A stretch of 64,000 nucleotides of DNA from Arcuatula senhousia (taxonomy: Eukaryota > Mollusca > Bivalvia > Mytilida > Mytilidae). Below the pieces are notes generated by a model. It did not search any database. It was not told where the DNA came from and worked only from the letters and a program-made list of their open reading frames with translations. Positions within the stretch are counted from its first letter, which is position 1. Each line of letters starts with the position of its first letter. The position numbers and the translations under genes are program-made. Location: assembly GCA_963971305.1 (NCBI GenBank), contig CAXARO010001811.1:62001-126000 (forward strand), in the 5' to 3' direction. Of this stretch, positions 22,430-34,602 are shown in pieces.

Positions 22430-23935
22430 ATAAATATATTAGAAAATGTTTGTCAATTTAGTGTTAAAGTCGATGAGTTTGGTTCGGCTAAGCTATCAAA
22501 TGATGTTGGATGGTTCTTGTATAGCAATAAAAGTGCATGACTCTTTTTGGGCATGTTAGCAAAGCGCTGCTGTTTTCCATTCAAACATACCTTTGAACTT
22601 GCATGCCGACACATAAAAAAACCCTCTTTTCTAACGACACCATTCACCTTGGAAATAAGCCTTTTATGCAAAAAAAAATATTTATTGATCTATCAAGAGT
22701 TTTACTTCAAGCAGGTTTAGCACAGCCTCCTTGCTATTAAATAACGGGTTGAAAATTTTGATAATTACGTTTATGATCAGAAGATTCCACAAAAAAACTC
22801 GCTTATTATCTTTAATGAAAATGAGGTAAGGAAAAAAAATTGTTAATTGACCAATGAAATCAAAAGAGGTCAGGTGTTAACGAAAGTAACACATTATTCA
22901 TAATATTATGGTCAACAAGTGATAAAAGCCGCAATTTCTAAGTTGTAATAGTGTTTTGACTGTTTTTATCAAAAGATTTGTCAGCTAGGGAAATGCTTTA
23001 ATAAGGTACCTTTCTGTAGCAATATTTTTTTTTATCTAAATTTTGCATTTTTCTACTTTGGATTATGTCTGGCAATTGTAACAATATATACTCTTCAAAA
23101 AAAGTTACGCATAGATAGAAAATTCCCCGTAGGTTTAATGCAAATCGAAACAATTCCAAAACATTATTGCCGAGCTATTCTGCAACCGATTTTTCACGAA
23201 ATAAAATCCAGTAGAAAGCAAACAAAATAAAGATTGTTTGATTAATTTTGACCAAAATCTTAACTTCAATGGTTTTTAAGAGATTGTGAGTAGAAAACGA
23301 CTAATGTTTTTCACGAAACATTTTGCATTGATGTAAACGGGAAATTGAATCGTAAAATGTACACTTGAGTTCTACTTGCAATATCTTAAAAAGCATCGAT
23401 GGTACGATTTTACTCATGTTCATGTTTCAAATCTAATGGAAAAACTTGTTTCGCAATCAATTTCTTGTCAATTTTATTAAACCGGCATATACTTTGGAAC
23501 TCAAATATCAATTTTTACTTGAGTAACTAATATTTTACGTATAAAACTTGCAAGTGTGTTCTTAATACTCTTATGCAAACCAATTTTCATTATAGTTTCT
23601 TAACTATGAACCTTATTTTTGAAAAAAAATGATACATTTATACATATGGCTATGTATATTTTCAACTTATCTTAGCATATATGTTTCAAATCTAATGAAA
23701 AAACTTGTTTCGCAATCAATTTTTTGTCAATTTTATTAAACCGGCATATAATTTGCAAAGTAGCAACATCAAAAGATGTGAGAGCTGTAAATTGAAATTC
23801 CCAAAATAAAGCAAAGATTCTCCATAGAGCTAAGAAACAGATTCAATGGCCGTACGGACTCTGATGAAGAATACTTAGAAAGTCAATGATCAGCCTTAAA
23901 ACCATATATATATAACGAAATTGCTAAATAAATCT
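22430..23935. other. No gene; pair of 80-bp direct repeats
   Basis: Near 23.42-23.50 and 23.68-23.76 kb two copies share GTTTCAAATCTAATG.AAAAA, CTTGTTTCGCAATCAATTT and TTATTAAACCGGCATATA, about 265 bp apart. Nothing else was recognised. Confidence 0.5.
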
Positions 23936-23939
23936 AAGG

Positions 23940-26755
23940 TCCAAAAAAGAAATCAATTCATGATTGGATAAGCGCCAATAGTTTGAAATTGGTTGATGAA
24001 AGAAAGTCATTGAAAAACAAAATAGATGGAACAAGATCAGAGAGAGTGAAAGAAAAGCTCCAACAAGAGTACAGCCAAAGAGAGAAAGATGTCAAAAAGA
24101 GCATGAAAAGAGACAAGAAACAGTGGTTTGACAAACTTGCTACTGAAGCAGAAACAGCAGCAAGTAAAGAGATCATGAAAGTTGTATATGACATATCTAA
24201 AAATCTGTGCAATGCCAAACATAGACACATGGATTATGTAAAGGATTACAACGGGACAGTTTTTACCAAAGACAGCGAAATAGATCAAAATGGCAAGAAC
24301 ACTTTAACGAAGTTCTCAATAGATCTGATCCACCAGAACCAGCAGATATAAGTTCATGTACTGACGACATAGAAAAAAAACCAATCAATACAAAACCACC
24401 AACTTTTAAAGAGCTGAAAAACAAAAAAAGCACCAGGGTATGAAAACATCAATGGTGAACTACTACGAGCAGACCAAGATACAGCCTCAGAACAGATCCA
24501 CCAGCTGATTACAAAAATATGGAAAAATAAAGAGATACCAACTGACTGGAGAAAAGGTTTCATTATCAAACTCCTTAAGAAAGGTGACCTAACATGCTCT
24601 GGAAACTGAAGGGGAATAACACTGACTTCAATAGCTTAAAAAATCCTAGGAAAAATCATAATCTAAAGAATATAAAAAGAGGTTAAAAAACATCTAAGAG
24701 AGGAACAAGCATGCTTAAAAGGACGGAGTACAACAGAGCAAATTTCACTTTACGGAACATAGTCGAGCAAGCTGTTTAATGGGACTCAAATTTATACAAA
24801 TGCTTTATTGATTACGAATAGGCTTTCTAAACATATACCAAGAAACACTCTGAAAGATAATGAAAAGTATGGTATACCAGACAAGCAGATCAATTTAGTG
24901 AAAAGCATATACAAAGACAACGGATTCGCAGTTGTAACATCTAGTGGAACATCAGAATGGTTCAAAATCAAGTCAGGAGTAAAACAAGGCTGCAACATGT
25001 CTGGGATCCTATCTTTTATGGTCATAAATTCGGTCCTGAGGAAAGCAAACAGCTGATAACAACACTGGATTCCGGTGGAATTTCACCAGGAAACTAGATA
25101 ACTTAGATTATGCAGATGACATAGCCCTTTTATCCAATACAAGATATCAGATACAAAAAATATAATGATGTTAGCGAATTCGCCCTATTAACCGGCCTCA
25201 AGATCAACTCGGCAAAAACGAAACTGATGAGACTAAACGCAAACACCAATCAGGCAATTACCAGTAGAAACGGAAGCGAGATTGAAGATGTACAATCCTT
25301 CATATAAAGTTATTGGTATAGACTAGAAAATCTTGACAACACTTCTCCATTACTTAAAAATGCTTATTCTTGTAGTGTATCAATCCATCAAAACAACAAA
25401 CTATCATGGTATTCAATGGTAAATAAAGTTCGAGAATATTTAAATATTGATAACTGTAGTAAGAACTTCGGGATATATAAATTTAAGAATTTTCTTAAGA
25501 ACAAACTGTCTGAAATATACACAAAATTATGGAACAAAACTAAATCTAGTCTAAAAGAAGGAAAATTATGTACATATTTTAAATTAAAACAACATTTTGG
25601 ATTTGAAAACTATTTATCAGAAATTACAGAGTTTGAATAAAGAAAATCCATATGAAAACTCAGAATATCTGCTCATTAATTGATGATTGAAGTTGGAAGA
25701 TATGTTAGAATAGATAGAAATGAACGATACTGTAATGAATGTACTTCTGGTGAAATTGAAGATGAAATTCATTTTTTGATTAAATGTCATAAATATCACC
25801 AGCAAAGATTTACCTTATTTGAATTTATTGGAAAAGAAATTAATAACTTTACATATCTTAATGATGAACAAAAATTTAACTATTTATTTATTTCTGAAAA
25901 TACTAAAATTCTTAATGCAGTTGTAAAAATTTATTAATGACAATCTTTAGCATGTTTACCATTGGTTAAATATGATATGTGAATATGTGCGCTACATTGT
26001 TCTGTTTTATATTCTGTAATGTCTGTAAGATATCTATATGTATTACATGTAACTCAATTATTATCTTTTCCTTATATCTGTTTATTTGTTGCTCATGCTG
26101 CCCTTAGGGACCCTTGATTGGACAATAAAATATGTTCTATGTTCTATGTTCTATAAATACACAGTAGGATCCAAATTGACAAACTCTGGCGGAGCATATG
26201 AAGATATTACAAGACGCTTATGCCTCGCTAAGAGCACCTACAACAAACTAGCTCCAATATGGAACAACACCCAAATTTCAAAAAGAATTAGATTTTGAAT
26301 CTTCAATTCAAACGTTATATCCGTTCTTCTTTTAAGGCAGAAAAGCATGGAAGATGACAAAAGATGATGAAAACTTGCTGGGCACCTTTTGCACAAAAGC
26401 CTCAGGAGAATTATGAAAATCTACTGGTCACAGAAAATAACTATCGAGGAAATACTGAGACGAGCTTGAAAGGACAAGATAAGCAACATCGCTTAGAAAA
26501 GAAGATGGAAGTGGATTGGACATGTTTTAGGAATGTTTAACACCAAGCATGCCAGGCTAGCAGTCGCATGCACACCATAAGAGAAAAGAAGAAGAGGACG
26601 ACCCAAAGACACATGGAGGAGAACAGTCGAGAGAGAGAGAGAAACCAACTGAGATTTCCAACATGGCCAGCAGCAGCCCGTGCAGCTACAGATAGATACA
26701 ATTGGAGAGGACTTGTCAACAGCCCCATTCTTCTCTTGAAAGGACGGAAATAAGT
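23940..26755 (+). mobile_element. LINE relic (non-LTR retrotransposon)
   Basis: The coding order is that of a LINE ORF2 from the endonuclease-RT spacer to the C-terminus. Visible in broken frames are KKSMKRDKKQWFDKLATEAE (spacer), NINGELLRADQDTASEQIHQ and IPTDWRKGFIIKLLKKGDL, then SGVKQGCNMSG, LDYADDIALLS (RT active site), INSAKTKLMRLN, GSKLTNSGGAYEDITRRLCL, and the C-terminal KRRRGRPKDTWRRTVE. The endonuclease is absent and the frame has many stops and shifts. The clade (CR1, L2 or RTE-like) was not settled. A second LINE is nested at 25309-26151. Confidence 0.8.
25309..26151 (+). mobile_element. Nested 5'-truncated LINE with target duplication
   Basis: TATAAA at 25303-25308 recurs at 26152-26157, matching a target-site duplication. 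Between them lie the C-terminal part of a LINE ORF (NTSPLLKNAYSCSVSIHQNN, YCNECTSGEIEDEIHFLIKC), a 3' UTR, and a tail of TATGTTC repeats, as often ends CR1/L2-type elements. One stop and a small frameshift break it. It sits inside the older LINE. Confidence 0.75.
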
Positions 26756-26759
26756 CAGT

Positions 26760-27968
26760 AAGTCAAGATGACGCATGATGTTTTTGTATGCATTTTTTGT
26801 TCGATTTACGTTCCTCCTAGTCTAATTTCTAATTTGTAAGATTAAATCATAGCATTTTCGGAATTGTTCCTCCGACGACTTATTTTCTGTCATTTACCGG
26901 GAGCATCTTTCGAAAAAAGCAAAAGGGACTTGACAAAAAAACTGAAATATATAGTGCCGGAATTGGATTAGGGCGTTTTACAAGTTTTCAATGTACAACG
27001 TAGAGTGAATGTTGATTTATCCAGCTGGTTTCAATAGATAATGTTTTAGTGTCAAATCAAGGTTATTCTTTGTGATGGAGAGACGAGCGAATGAGACGGT
27101 AAGCGATTATAATGATGTGTTCATGTAGTCAAATATAGAATAAGAAGACATTAAACTGATGCTGACATATCTTTTTTATATTTTTTTTTATATTCTATCT
27201 GCTTTTGTCATGATTTACATGTTAAGCAGAAAGCTTCCTTAGTTTTGCATTAACAAATACACAATATATTGTTAATGTAATGTAATAAATGTTGTCATTA
27301 TTAAGTAAACTTTCACAGGGAGATAAATCAAATTCTGAAAAAAAATCCAACGTAACTTAACGTACTTTTACGTATCTATCTATTCGAAGAACACATTCCT
27401 GGATTTAAAATTTTCAACATTCAAAGCACAAAAAAATATATTTGTCTACCATTAAATTCCTAATATTAAAAGCTCTATCCCAAGAAACAGGTTAGCTAGT
27501 GGTTAGTTGTCATGTTTTCGTATACTTAAAAAATGTATCCCCATTGTTATGTTCGTAGAGTTTCGTTCGCTTGTGTCCTGTTGAGAAACCTCTATTAGGC
27601 CAAAATAAAAATAAAAATATTTAGCTTCTCTGGCCCCTGACTCATCTGTCTGAGGCAGCTTCATTGTCCCTTCTTATTGTTTTTTCATAAGATAGAAAGA
27701 AAAAATCACCTGCCTCAACATTATTTTACTGTTTAAAAAATGAAAAAAAAATGCCTCATATAATTTTTGGACCAATGATAAAATGACGTACAAGCCTTCC
27801 AGACTCATCTACATCTGTCTAAAAAATAGCGTAAAATGTTAAATTGTACTTTGTAAGACCTAAGTGTGCTTTTTATTTCCTGAAGTTTTAATGAACCAAC
27901 ATGCAGATAAGTTAAACGATTGGTTAATGAAACTGCACCTTTGTATTCCATAAACAAATTTTGATTAC
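26760..27968. other. Intronic sequence of the CARD gene, no feature recognised
   Basis: AT-rich with homopolymer runs. The ORF that continues past the first CARD exon below 27969 is intron read-through if the donor at 27968 is used. Confidence 0.4.
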
Positions 27969-28346
27969 CTTTTTTTCTGTGTTTTGTGGACAATTCATCT
28001 AAATCCTGTTCATGTTGTTCTATATTTGGTAACTCAATTTGATCAAGATCCCTTTGTTTAAACTGTTCAGGATACACTCTCTTCATATCTCGCATGATAT
28101 GCTGAACATCCTCGTTATGTTTGTCGAATTCCTCAAGAAGACGTGCAAGCAATCCAAATGCATTATACGGCTTGTCGGTAAGAAATTTCAGTAGAATCTC
28201 ATTTCGAGCTGCCTGTGAAGGTGCTTTCAAAATTTCCTCACGTTCGTCTTGTGTTATTATAAGTTTAGAAATCAGTTCATCTAATATTGTTTTATCTAAG
28301 GCTGTGGATTGTACTATTTTTTGCTTGAGTTTTGTAAGTGGGGAAT
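27969..28346 (-). CDS. CARD-domain exon (first CARD)
   Basis: After a ttttttttag acceptor the frame reads (D)SPLTKLKQKIVQST, LDKTILDELISKLIITQDER, EEILKAPSQAARNEILLKF and PYNAFGLLARLLEEF, then NEDVQHIMRDM: six predicted helices in CARD order. A charged tail follows (QIELPNIEQHEQDLDEL, STKHRKK). The exon is taken to end at AAAAAAG/gtaatc, giving 126 codons and phase 1 at both ends. If that donor is not used the frame would stop at 27805 and this would be a terminal exon. CARDs form homotypic contacts in caspase-activating or NF-kB/antiviral complexes; which one applies here cannot be told. Confidence 0.72.
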
Positions 28347-28708
28347 CTAAAAAAAAATGTTTCACATTTATTAAGTATCTTTAATATGGACAGTAATTTG
28401 AATCAATAATACTAGTGTAATATAGTGCTGGGTTATTTAAAAGTATAAAGCTTAGTAAAAACAATTGATTATGACACGAACATATAACAAAGACTTGTTT
28501 TTGAGATGTTTAAGATTCATATAAACATTTTTCAATAGAGACTTTCATTGCTGAAATTAATGTTTACCTTCAAATACAAATATATGATATGAGAAGTTAT
28601 ATCTGCTTAAGCAAAGAATACATTATCTTATAAAATATAAGGTGTTAAAATGTAAGCAGGCAATGCCTAATGAACTTTTTATTGAAGATAAATATTGACT
28701 ACAACATA

Positions 28709-29246
28709 CAGATGGGTGAACATATAAGCTGTACAGCTAGGTAACTTGAAAAGCCGACCTCAAGTTAACTTAAAGTTCATTGTGACTGGTCATGTGACTG
28801 CTTTAGACAGTAAACTAAATTGTAAAGTAGTCATAATTGCATGTCTGCTTTTAAAAGCAGTTTAATACTAATGACAGGTCTGGTCAAGTTAATTTCATGG
28901 CCAGGTCTGCATTAAAGAGTGAATGTGCACTCAGTTTATGTGCTATCGCCTAAACTGTAGATGAAATTCATTTTTTTATGTTTTAAACATTTTTTCCCTT
29001 TTGAATTTAACCCTTATTATTGCAAGAGTCCGATTGAGTACACTTGTTACAATGTCTGGTTTGGGTAAAACAGTCACCATTTTGTGACTGGTTTTGATCA
29101 GTCATAAAAAAGCTCTCGCAAGTCTGCTTTTGCCAGTAATGAGTTAACGCAAGTTAACTTGAACGTCTGCTATTTCAGACATAGAAAGCAGTTACAAAAA
29201 TTAACTTAATGCTAGCTTTCGTTTAGGTTATATGTGCACCTATTTG
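28709..29246. mobile_element. TA-target inverted-repeat element, copy B (0.54 kb)
   Basis: Starts CAGATGGGTGAACATATAAG after TA and ends TATATGTGCACCTATTTG before TG (a decayed TA). Internal AAGTTAACTT, GACTGGTCATG and GCAGTTTAATACTAATGACAG blocks match copies C and D. No coding capacity. It lies in the intron between the third linker and first CARD exon. Confidence 0.75.
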
Positions 29247-29300
29247 TGACTGCATTATCCTTATAAACCTTCAGATATCGTTTCAAAAATGTTTATTTAC

Positions 29301-29444
29301 CACGACTTGTGTAATCGGCGTTCAATTCTGTGTAAGATGTGTCTCTCTTAATGCTCGTTCCAGATTTTCCTATTGTAGCGTTACCTTTTTCCATCAGTCT
29401 AGACGATGCTTTATTTTTCTTCCCCCATATTGCTATATTTCTAC
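29301..29444 (-). CDS. Linker exon 3 of the CARD gene
   Basis: Forty-eight codons between an attatcag acceptor and a CGTG/gtaaat donor, phase 1 both ends. It reads (G)RNIAIWGKKNKASSRLMEK, then TSIKRDTSYTELNADYTSR(G). The second half resembles the exon at 33006-32854 (a D-[TI]-S-x-T-x-LN-x(2)-Y pattern and the same GR start), suggesting exon duplication. It is polar and probably disordered; no domain is recognised. It feeds in phase into the first CARD exon. Confidence 0.6.
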
Positions 29445-29649
29445 CTGATAATGATATACAATGGGGAAAAACAAGTAAGGCATTCAAATAACGTCTAAAA
29501 AACAAAAACATTTAACACAAATAAAAACAACAATTATTATCCTAAGCAAATATAATGCAAATACAATAAAGTCTAAACGGTTTATAAAAAAAGATAAATA
29601 AATGGATGGTGAAGCCACTGAAGACCCAATCCCTATGTAAAAACGAATG

Positions 29650-30464
29650 TCATCTTGAGATTATCAGAACTTGTTCTCAATCTCAACACTTTTCAGTTTA
29701 ATGGAGAGTTTTATTCTCAGTCTGGCGGTGTTGCCGTGGGCACTAAGATGGGTCCTAGTTTCGCCTGTCTGTTTGTTGGGTATTTGGAAGACAAAATGTT
29801 TTCTGAATACGTTGGTTCTGTCCCTGACCTGTACAAACGATACATAGATGATGTTTTCCGTGTATCCTCTGATAGTGAAGATGATTTGAACTCGTTCATC
29901 AGCTTTGTCTCTTCCTATCACTCTGCCATTCAGTACACCTTTACCATCTTGCAAGAGAAACTCTCCTTCCTTGACTTGGAATGTAGCATCCTAAACGGCA
30001 AAATAGTAACTTCTGTGTTCTATAAACCCACTGGTGTACACTGCTATATGAACTATCAATCTTGTCAACCCAAGAGCTGCAAAAATGCCATTCCTAAGTC
30101 TCAATTTCTAAAACTTAAACGTATTTGCAGCAATGAGGATGATTTTAAAGTTCAAAGCAGCACTATGAAATCATTCTTTGTCAAAAGGGGATATCCTAAC
30201 AACATCTTGGATAAAGCTATCGACTCAGTTTCCCGGGTGACACGATCCAAGGCTTTGGAGCCCAGGTCAAGACGCAAGAATGACCGTATACCTTTGGTAC
30301 TTACGTACCACCCTCACAACATCGGTATTCTAAAATGCGACGATTGCCCAGTCGACCAGCACTTTTCATTGCCAAACCATAGCGACCAGGATATTCAGGT
30401 AACCGTTCTTCTTGAAACATGCACCGGCGAAAAACAAAGACAGTTTTTGAGCAAAGAATAATAA
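29650..30464 (+). pseudogene. Penelope-like element reverse transcriptase, truncated and internally deleted
   Basis: An open frame of 268 codons carries RT motifs in order: GVAVGTKMGPSFACLFVGYL, the catalytic YKRYIDDVF, KLSFLDLECSILNGK, and a Penelope-type thumb: VFYKPTGVHCYMNYQSCQPK, IPKSQFLKLKRICSNEDDF, FFVKRGYPNNILDKA. The frame then jumps from HPHNIGILKCDDCP to DQHFSLPNHSDQDIQVTVL, which resembles the last part of the GIY-YIG endonuclease. Most of the linker and endonuclease core are missing, so integration by its own protein is unlikely. The 5' end is also cut. The 3' flank to about 30.7 kb probably belongs to it. Confidence 0.8.
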
Positions 30465-30978
30465 GTTTTTAGGCACTTTTCAACCCTTTGGTATAAAAGT
30501 AAAAAGACAGACCTTTTCTTAATATTTATAAATTAGTCATCAAGCTCAGGATGAAGATACCACGTGATGTTCTTCGAGTCATTTTTATGTCATTCTGTCT
30601 TCGTTAGTCAATGTGTCAACACATTTTTACTTTTCAGTCCCTGAACAAGGACTTTATGTCCGAAAAGTTGGTAATTCTTGTTTTATTTGTTTTAAATAGA
30701 AAATAAAGAGATGTGGAATAAGTGTAGGCGACACAGCCCACAACCAAACGGCAATCCAGAAAAACCACAATGGACAACCGCCAGAAGCCTTTAACGAGGC
30801 CATTTGGCACTGCTCGCGGTTCTGCAATTGGCCCATGGTCTAAATTATATGCATATAATTCAAATCCAGTCCTGAAATAGTCACAGATAGACCCCCTTCT
30901 TAAATAAGGAACAGAAAACATCAAAAAGACAAGTACAAACGAAATTTTTGTCAAAGATCCCTGGCTTAGGACAGGCAC

Positions 30979-31199
30979 ATGTAATATGTGGCGGGGTTTT
31001 ACTAGTTTTTTTTGGGCCCAACCTTCCCCCTATCAATATTCCTAGACAAAGCACAAAAACTAAACACACAATTAAAATCAAATCGATCAAATTCCAATTC
31101 TACTAGAGAGAACCTAAGACAAAAAACAAGAACAAACAAAAGGACGGTAAAGGAAAACTCTATAGAACACTCGCTGTTACTGACAGCTAGCTGAGAATC
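30979..31199. repeat. Dispersed 0.2-kb repeat, copy 2
   Basis: About 95 percent alike by eye to 5378-5593 (GTAATATGTGGCGGGGTT to ACAGCTAGCTGAGAAT). It lies downstream of the Penelope-like frame in the same orientation as copy 1, without any satellite after it. Confidence 0.85.
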
Positions 31200-32438
31200 A
31201 TCAATCGACTGATGTAAAAAAAGTCAAGCGTATCGATTTTGAATCCGACACAACACTTCAAACAATAATGATTTAGTGAAGTGTCATCCCATAAAACCGA
31301 CACGCTTGATCGCTATAATGCTTAAAAATGACAATAGTAAAAACATTTATGGAAGTTTACCTTTTTAATGTGGCTTCACCATCCGTTTTTTCATCCATTT
31401 ATTTATCTTTTTTATTTATGCATAAGCCACAGTGCAACATAATTAATTTCTGTAAACGGTTTATAGTTTAACCACAATAAGCTGTTTTCGACGTAGTTGT
31501 CGCTTATTCCACTTCTTTTCATCAGCGACATTTTATGGCGCCTGTTTGTTTGTTTCTTTAATTCAATATGTAGCTTCCGTTCCACAGTGCGTGTCCCAAG
31601 CTAATAATCCTTGTCAAAGCTTCCATTTGTCTTTCTCCTCTATATATTTATTTATCTGTGTCAAGAAATGTGTCTTTCGTTGATAATTTAAGAATTGATT
31701 TTGAATCTTTTGTATTGATTTTGTTTAGTATTTGACCAATGCAAGACGGCAAGCAGTTGAAGACTGTTCGCTGTTTTCCGTTGAAATTTTTTACATTGCC
31801 GCTTCTTTATGTTGGTTGTGTCGCAAACACTCATTCCACACTTCATTATCGTCTATTAGCTTAAGTTTTGTACGGATCGCTAGAGTTGAAAATAAAGAGA
31901 TCTAAACAAAATTGGTTGCTATGGTAACCTTTATTTCTTTTTAAATAAATTGTAGTACTTGACTACTAAATGAAGCGTAAAACTAAAATTAATGCTGATT
32001 GTAAACAATATGGGGTCAATATATAGGATAAACTAAAAGAAGTGCATGAGATGGTAGGTGAAAACATAAGAAGGTAGAATTTAATTTGTTTATGCAATTT
32101 AATATTGCGAAAAAAACGGCGATGACCCTATTTAACCCCACTTTTTTGCAAAATTTATCATGTAGAAATTATTGACATATTTGAGAATAAGACTGTTAAA
32201 ATTGCTTATACAAATTGAGTGATTTAGTTTTTTAAGGGAATTGTAAGGCATTTCTGAAAAGTTTTCCAAAAGCAAATAAACTTGAAAATGAAAATAAAAG
32301 CTTTTTTGCATAATGTTTATTTTTAAATAAAGTTGTCTGTTTTTCTGTTTTTTTGGGGTTTATACTTATGACTTTATTTGAATAATGGTATAAGGCTTGT
32401 ACGAAATGTGCATTAATTGATATATGTGAACTTTAAGG
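31200..32438. other. No gene; dispersed and inverted repeats
   Basis: At 31.65-31.88 kb lies the partner of the 4.18-4.40 kb repeat. At 31.37-31.46 kb the words GGCTTCACCATCC, ATCCATTTATTTATCTTTTT and AAACGGTTTATA are the inverse of 29.57-29.62 kb, so the Penelope-like region is bracketed by inverted sequence. Confidence 0.45.
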
Positions 32439-32600
32439 ACCTATGTGGAACAGTGTCGTAGCCGGGTAATGGATCATATTTTGGACCTGCGGTATCCAGA
32501 TCAGCTGAAGGTTCTATTGCCTGAAGCCTTAGAAGTAGTTCTAGCCCATTGTATGGCGACACATTTAATAGATGTTTTATTACATATTACATATTTTTAG
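32439..32600 (+). other. Isolated coding-like segment
   Basis: The plus strand reads YVEQCRSRVMDHILDLRYPD then QLKVLLPEALEVVLAHCMA to a TAG. Base composition and amino-acid pattern (amphipathic, leucine-rich) look coding against the AT-rich surroundings, and tttaag precedes it as a possible acceptor. It might be a retroelement Gag piece or a gene fragment. No family is recognised. Confidence 0.25.
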
Positions 32601-32853
32601 TTACAATGTATATTAAAAAATCTCGAAAAAAATAGAAATGATACAGGGAAAATATGAGATAGGACGCTGAAAAATTAAAAACGGTCATTGAGGTCATTGC
32701 AAGCTGTGTGTCAATGCAAAATGACATAATAAAAACAAATAGACACGTTTACAACCCAGAAAAGAACATAAATATTTATGGTTATAAATCATCAAAGCAA
32801 ATGTGAGGTAAAAAAGTCACCAAGCAATAGAACATTTTAAGATACATATTTAC

Positions 32854-33006
32854 CGAGACTTGGGTAATGTTTGTTCAATCTTGTGTTTGATATGTCGGTC
32901 CTGGTGTTCAGCCTATAATTATGGGTAGTAACCGCATGTGTCTCTTTCAGGTTAGGCGACGCTTTTATTTCCTTATCTTCTTTACTTGCTATTTCTATTT
33001 TTCTAC
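32854..33006 (-). CDS. Linker exon 2 of the CARD gene
   Basis: Fifty-one codons, phase 1 both ends, acceptor ccctaacag and donor CTCG/gtaaat. It reads (G)RKIEIASKEDKEIKASPNLK, then HNYRLNTRTDISNTRLNKHY. The start GRKI, the DIS-TRLN-Y pattern and the splice contexts match the exon at 29444-29301. It is lysine-rich, probably a flexible linker; no domain is recognised. Confidence 0.6.
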
Positions 33007-33280
33007 CTGTTAGGGCTGTGTATTGTCAAAAAGAACAAAAAAGACATTCAAAGGTTTTAAGAAAAAAAAAACTGTCGACACGAATAAAAAAACACCAATA
33101 TAATATATATTAAAACGACAAATAAAGATAATGCAATAATTAAGATGTTGTGATAAAATGTTTAAAAAAAATATTAAAAAAGGCCTGCATCAGTGTTTTG
33201 AAATACACAACAAAACACTTTGAAAGAGAAACGGGAACTGAAAGAAGCAAAACGGAAACAATGGGGGATTAAATTGCCAA

Positions 33281-33316
33281 ATTCCGATTTGTCATAGAGC
33301 TTTGTTGAAAGTCCAA
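33281..33316 (-). repeat. Tiny fragment of the YIDD-type RT element
   Basis: TTTGTCATAGAGCTTTGTTG followed by AAAGTCC matches 43.80 and 51.43 kb inside the RT frame. It is too short to say more. Confidence 0.45.
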
Positions 33317-33535
33317 AAACAGGAATCCTTGAAAAGCTTAAGGTTGTTCCTGTGTTACATGGCGAAAAAGGGTTAATTTTAGAATTAGTTTGTAATCATA
33401 TGTTTCAATCCATGTTTTATTTTATCTTAAATCAGATTGGTGTAACGGCACTTTTATATAATTTGCCATTTCTCGATATGCAATAGTCATTTTTGAGTTT
33501 TCATTGTTTCCAATCACATGTGACACCGATTAAAA

Positions 33536-33600
33536 CAAGAGGCTCTCAGGAGCCTGAATCGCTCACCGTGTTGATGTCAACCCTATGAAGAACACTGTAG
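33536..33600 (+). repeat. GAGGCTCTC hairpin-headed bivalve-type repeat start
   Basis: GAGGCTCTCAGGAGCCT is self-complementary and is followed by GAATCGCTCACC. This head is, to my knowledge, common in bivalve genomes. Only the head is clear here. Confidence 0.5.
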
Positions 33601-34602
33601 AAGAAGCGTCAATTTGGTTACTTATTCCTTATTCCTTATTTGAATATATTCAAAAATTATCGAGGCATGGGACCGGAGCAGATGGAATTCTGACATGGCA
33701 TATGACAAAAAAAAAACGTAAGAACAAACAAGTACAATATGTATAATAACAATATGTTTTGGAGTCACCTTTTTAGCTCACCTGGCCGAAGGCCAGCTGA
33801 GCTATTGCCGTCACTTGGCGTCCGTCGTGTGTCGTCCGTCCGTTCAACTTTAAAAAATCTTCTTCTCTGAAATCGCTTGACGGAAAATGATGAAACATGG
33901 TGTGGTTATTTTTAGTCCGGCACCAGCTTGCTGAAAAAATGCCGAGGACGTCAGAGCAATCTCGAACTGGGTTGTTTTTTAGGGTATTGTCTACAAAACT
34001 ATTGTTTGGATTTTTGATTCGTCAAAAAACATGGCCACCGTTGCAAAAAATGGACCAGGGGTCGGACCACTGTTTTTGGCTTGTAAATAAAAAAATATAA
34101 GAGATAGATGAAATCTGATGCACGTTACTGTTTCAGCATCAAAAGCTCTACAAAAGTTTCCAGTGATTCGAAGTTGTCGGATGACCTCTTATAGGGATTA
34201 CGGCCCTTTGAAGGTGTTTTTACATGTTTTTGGCCTGTAGAATGAAAACTATAGCAGATAGAGAAAAGCTATTGCTTGCTTAAATGTTCAACTCATTTAG
34301 CTCTACGTAAAACTCCATAGGGTTGAAGTTGTCAATTACCCCTTATAGGGGTTACAGCCCTTTAAAGGCGAAAATAGTGTTTTTGGCCTATAGAATGAAA
34401 ATTATACCAGATAGAGAAAAGCTGTTGCTTGCATAAATGATCACCTCACATAGCTCTACAAAAAATTTCATTAGACCCTCTTGTTATTTTCTATTACTGT
34501 ATTTAGTATTTATTTTATTAGATATGTGATGACCATGCATTAAATAATTCTCAATCTGTTACTGGTATATAGATTCTATACAAATGAAAACTAAAAGATA
34601 TA

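Noticed and set aside
30641..30666. CTGAACAAGGAC..GTCCGAAA, hammerhead-like, downstream of the Penelope-like frame
   Set aside because: The core has two changes from CTGATGA, the 10.1-11.1 G-C pair is absent and no cleavage triplet is placed correctly. It may be a decayed ribozyme but cannot be called.
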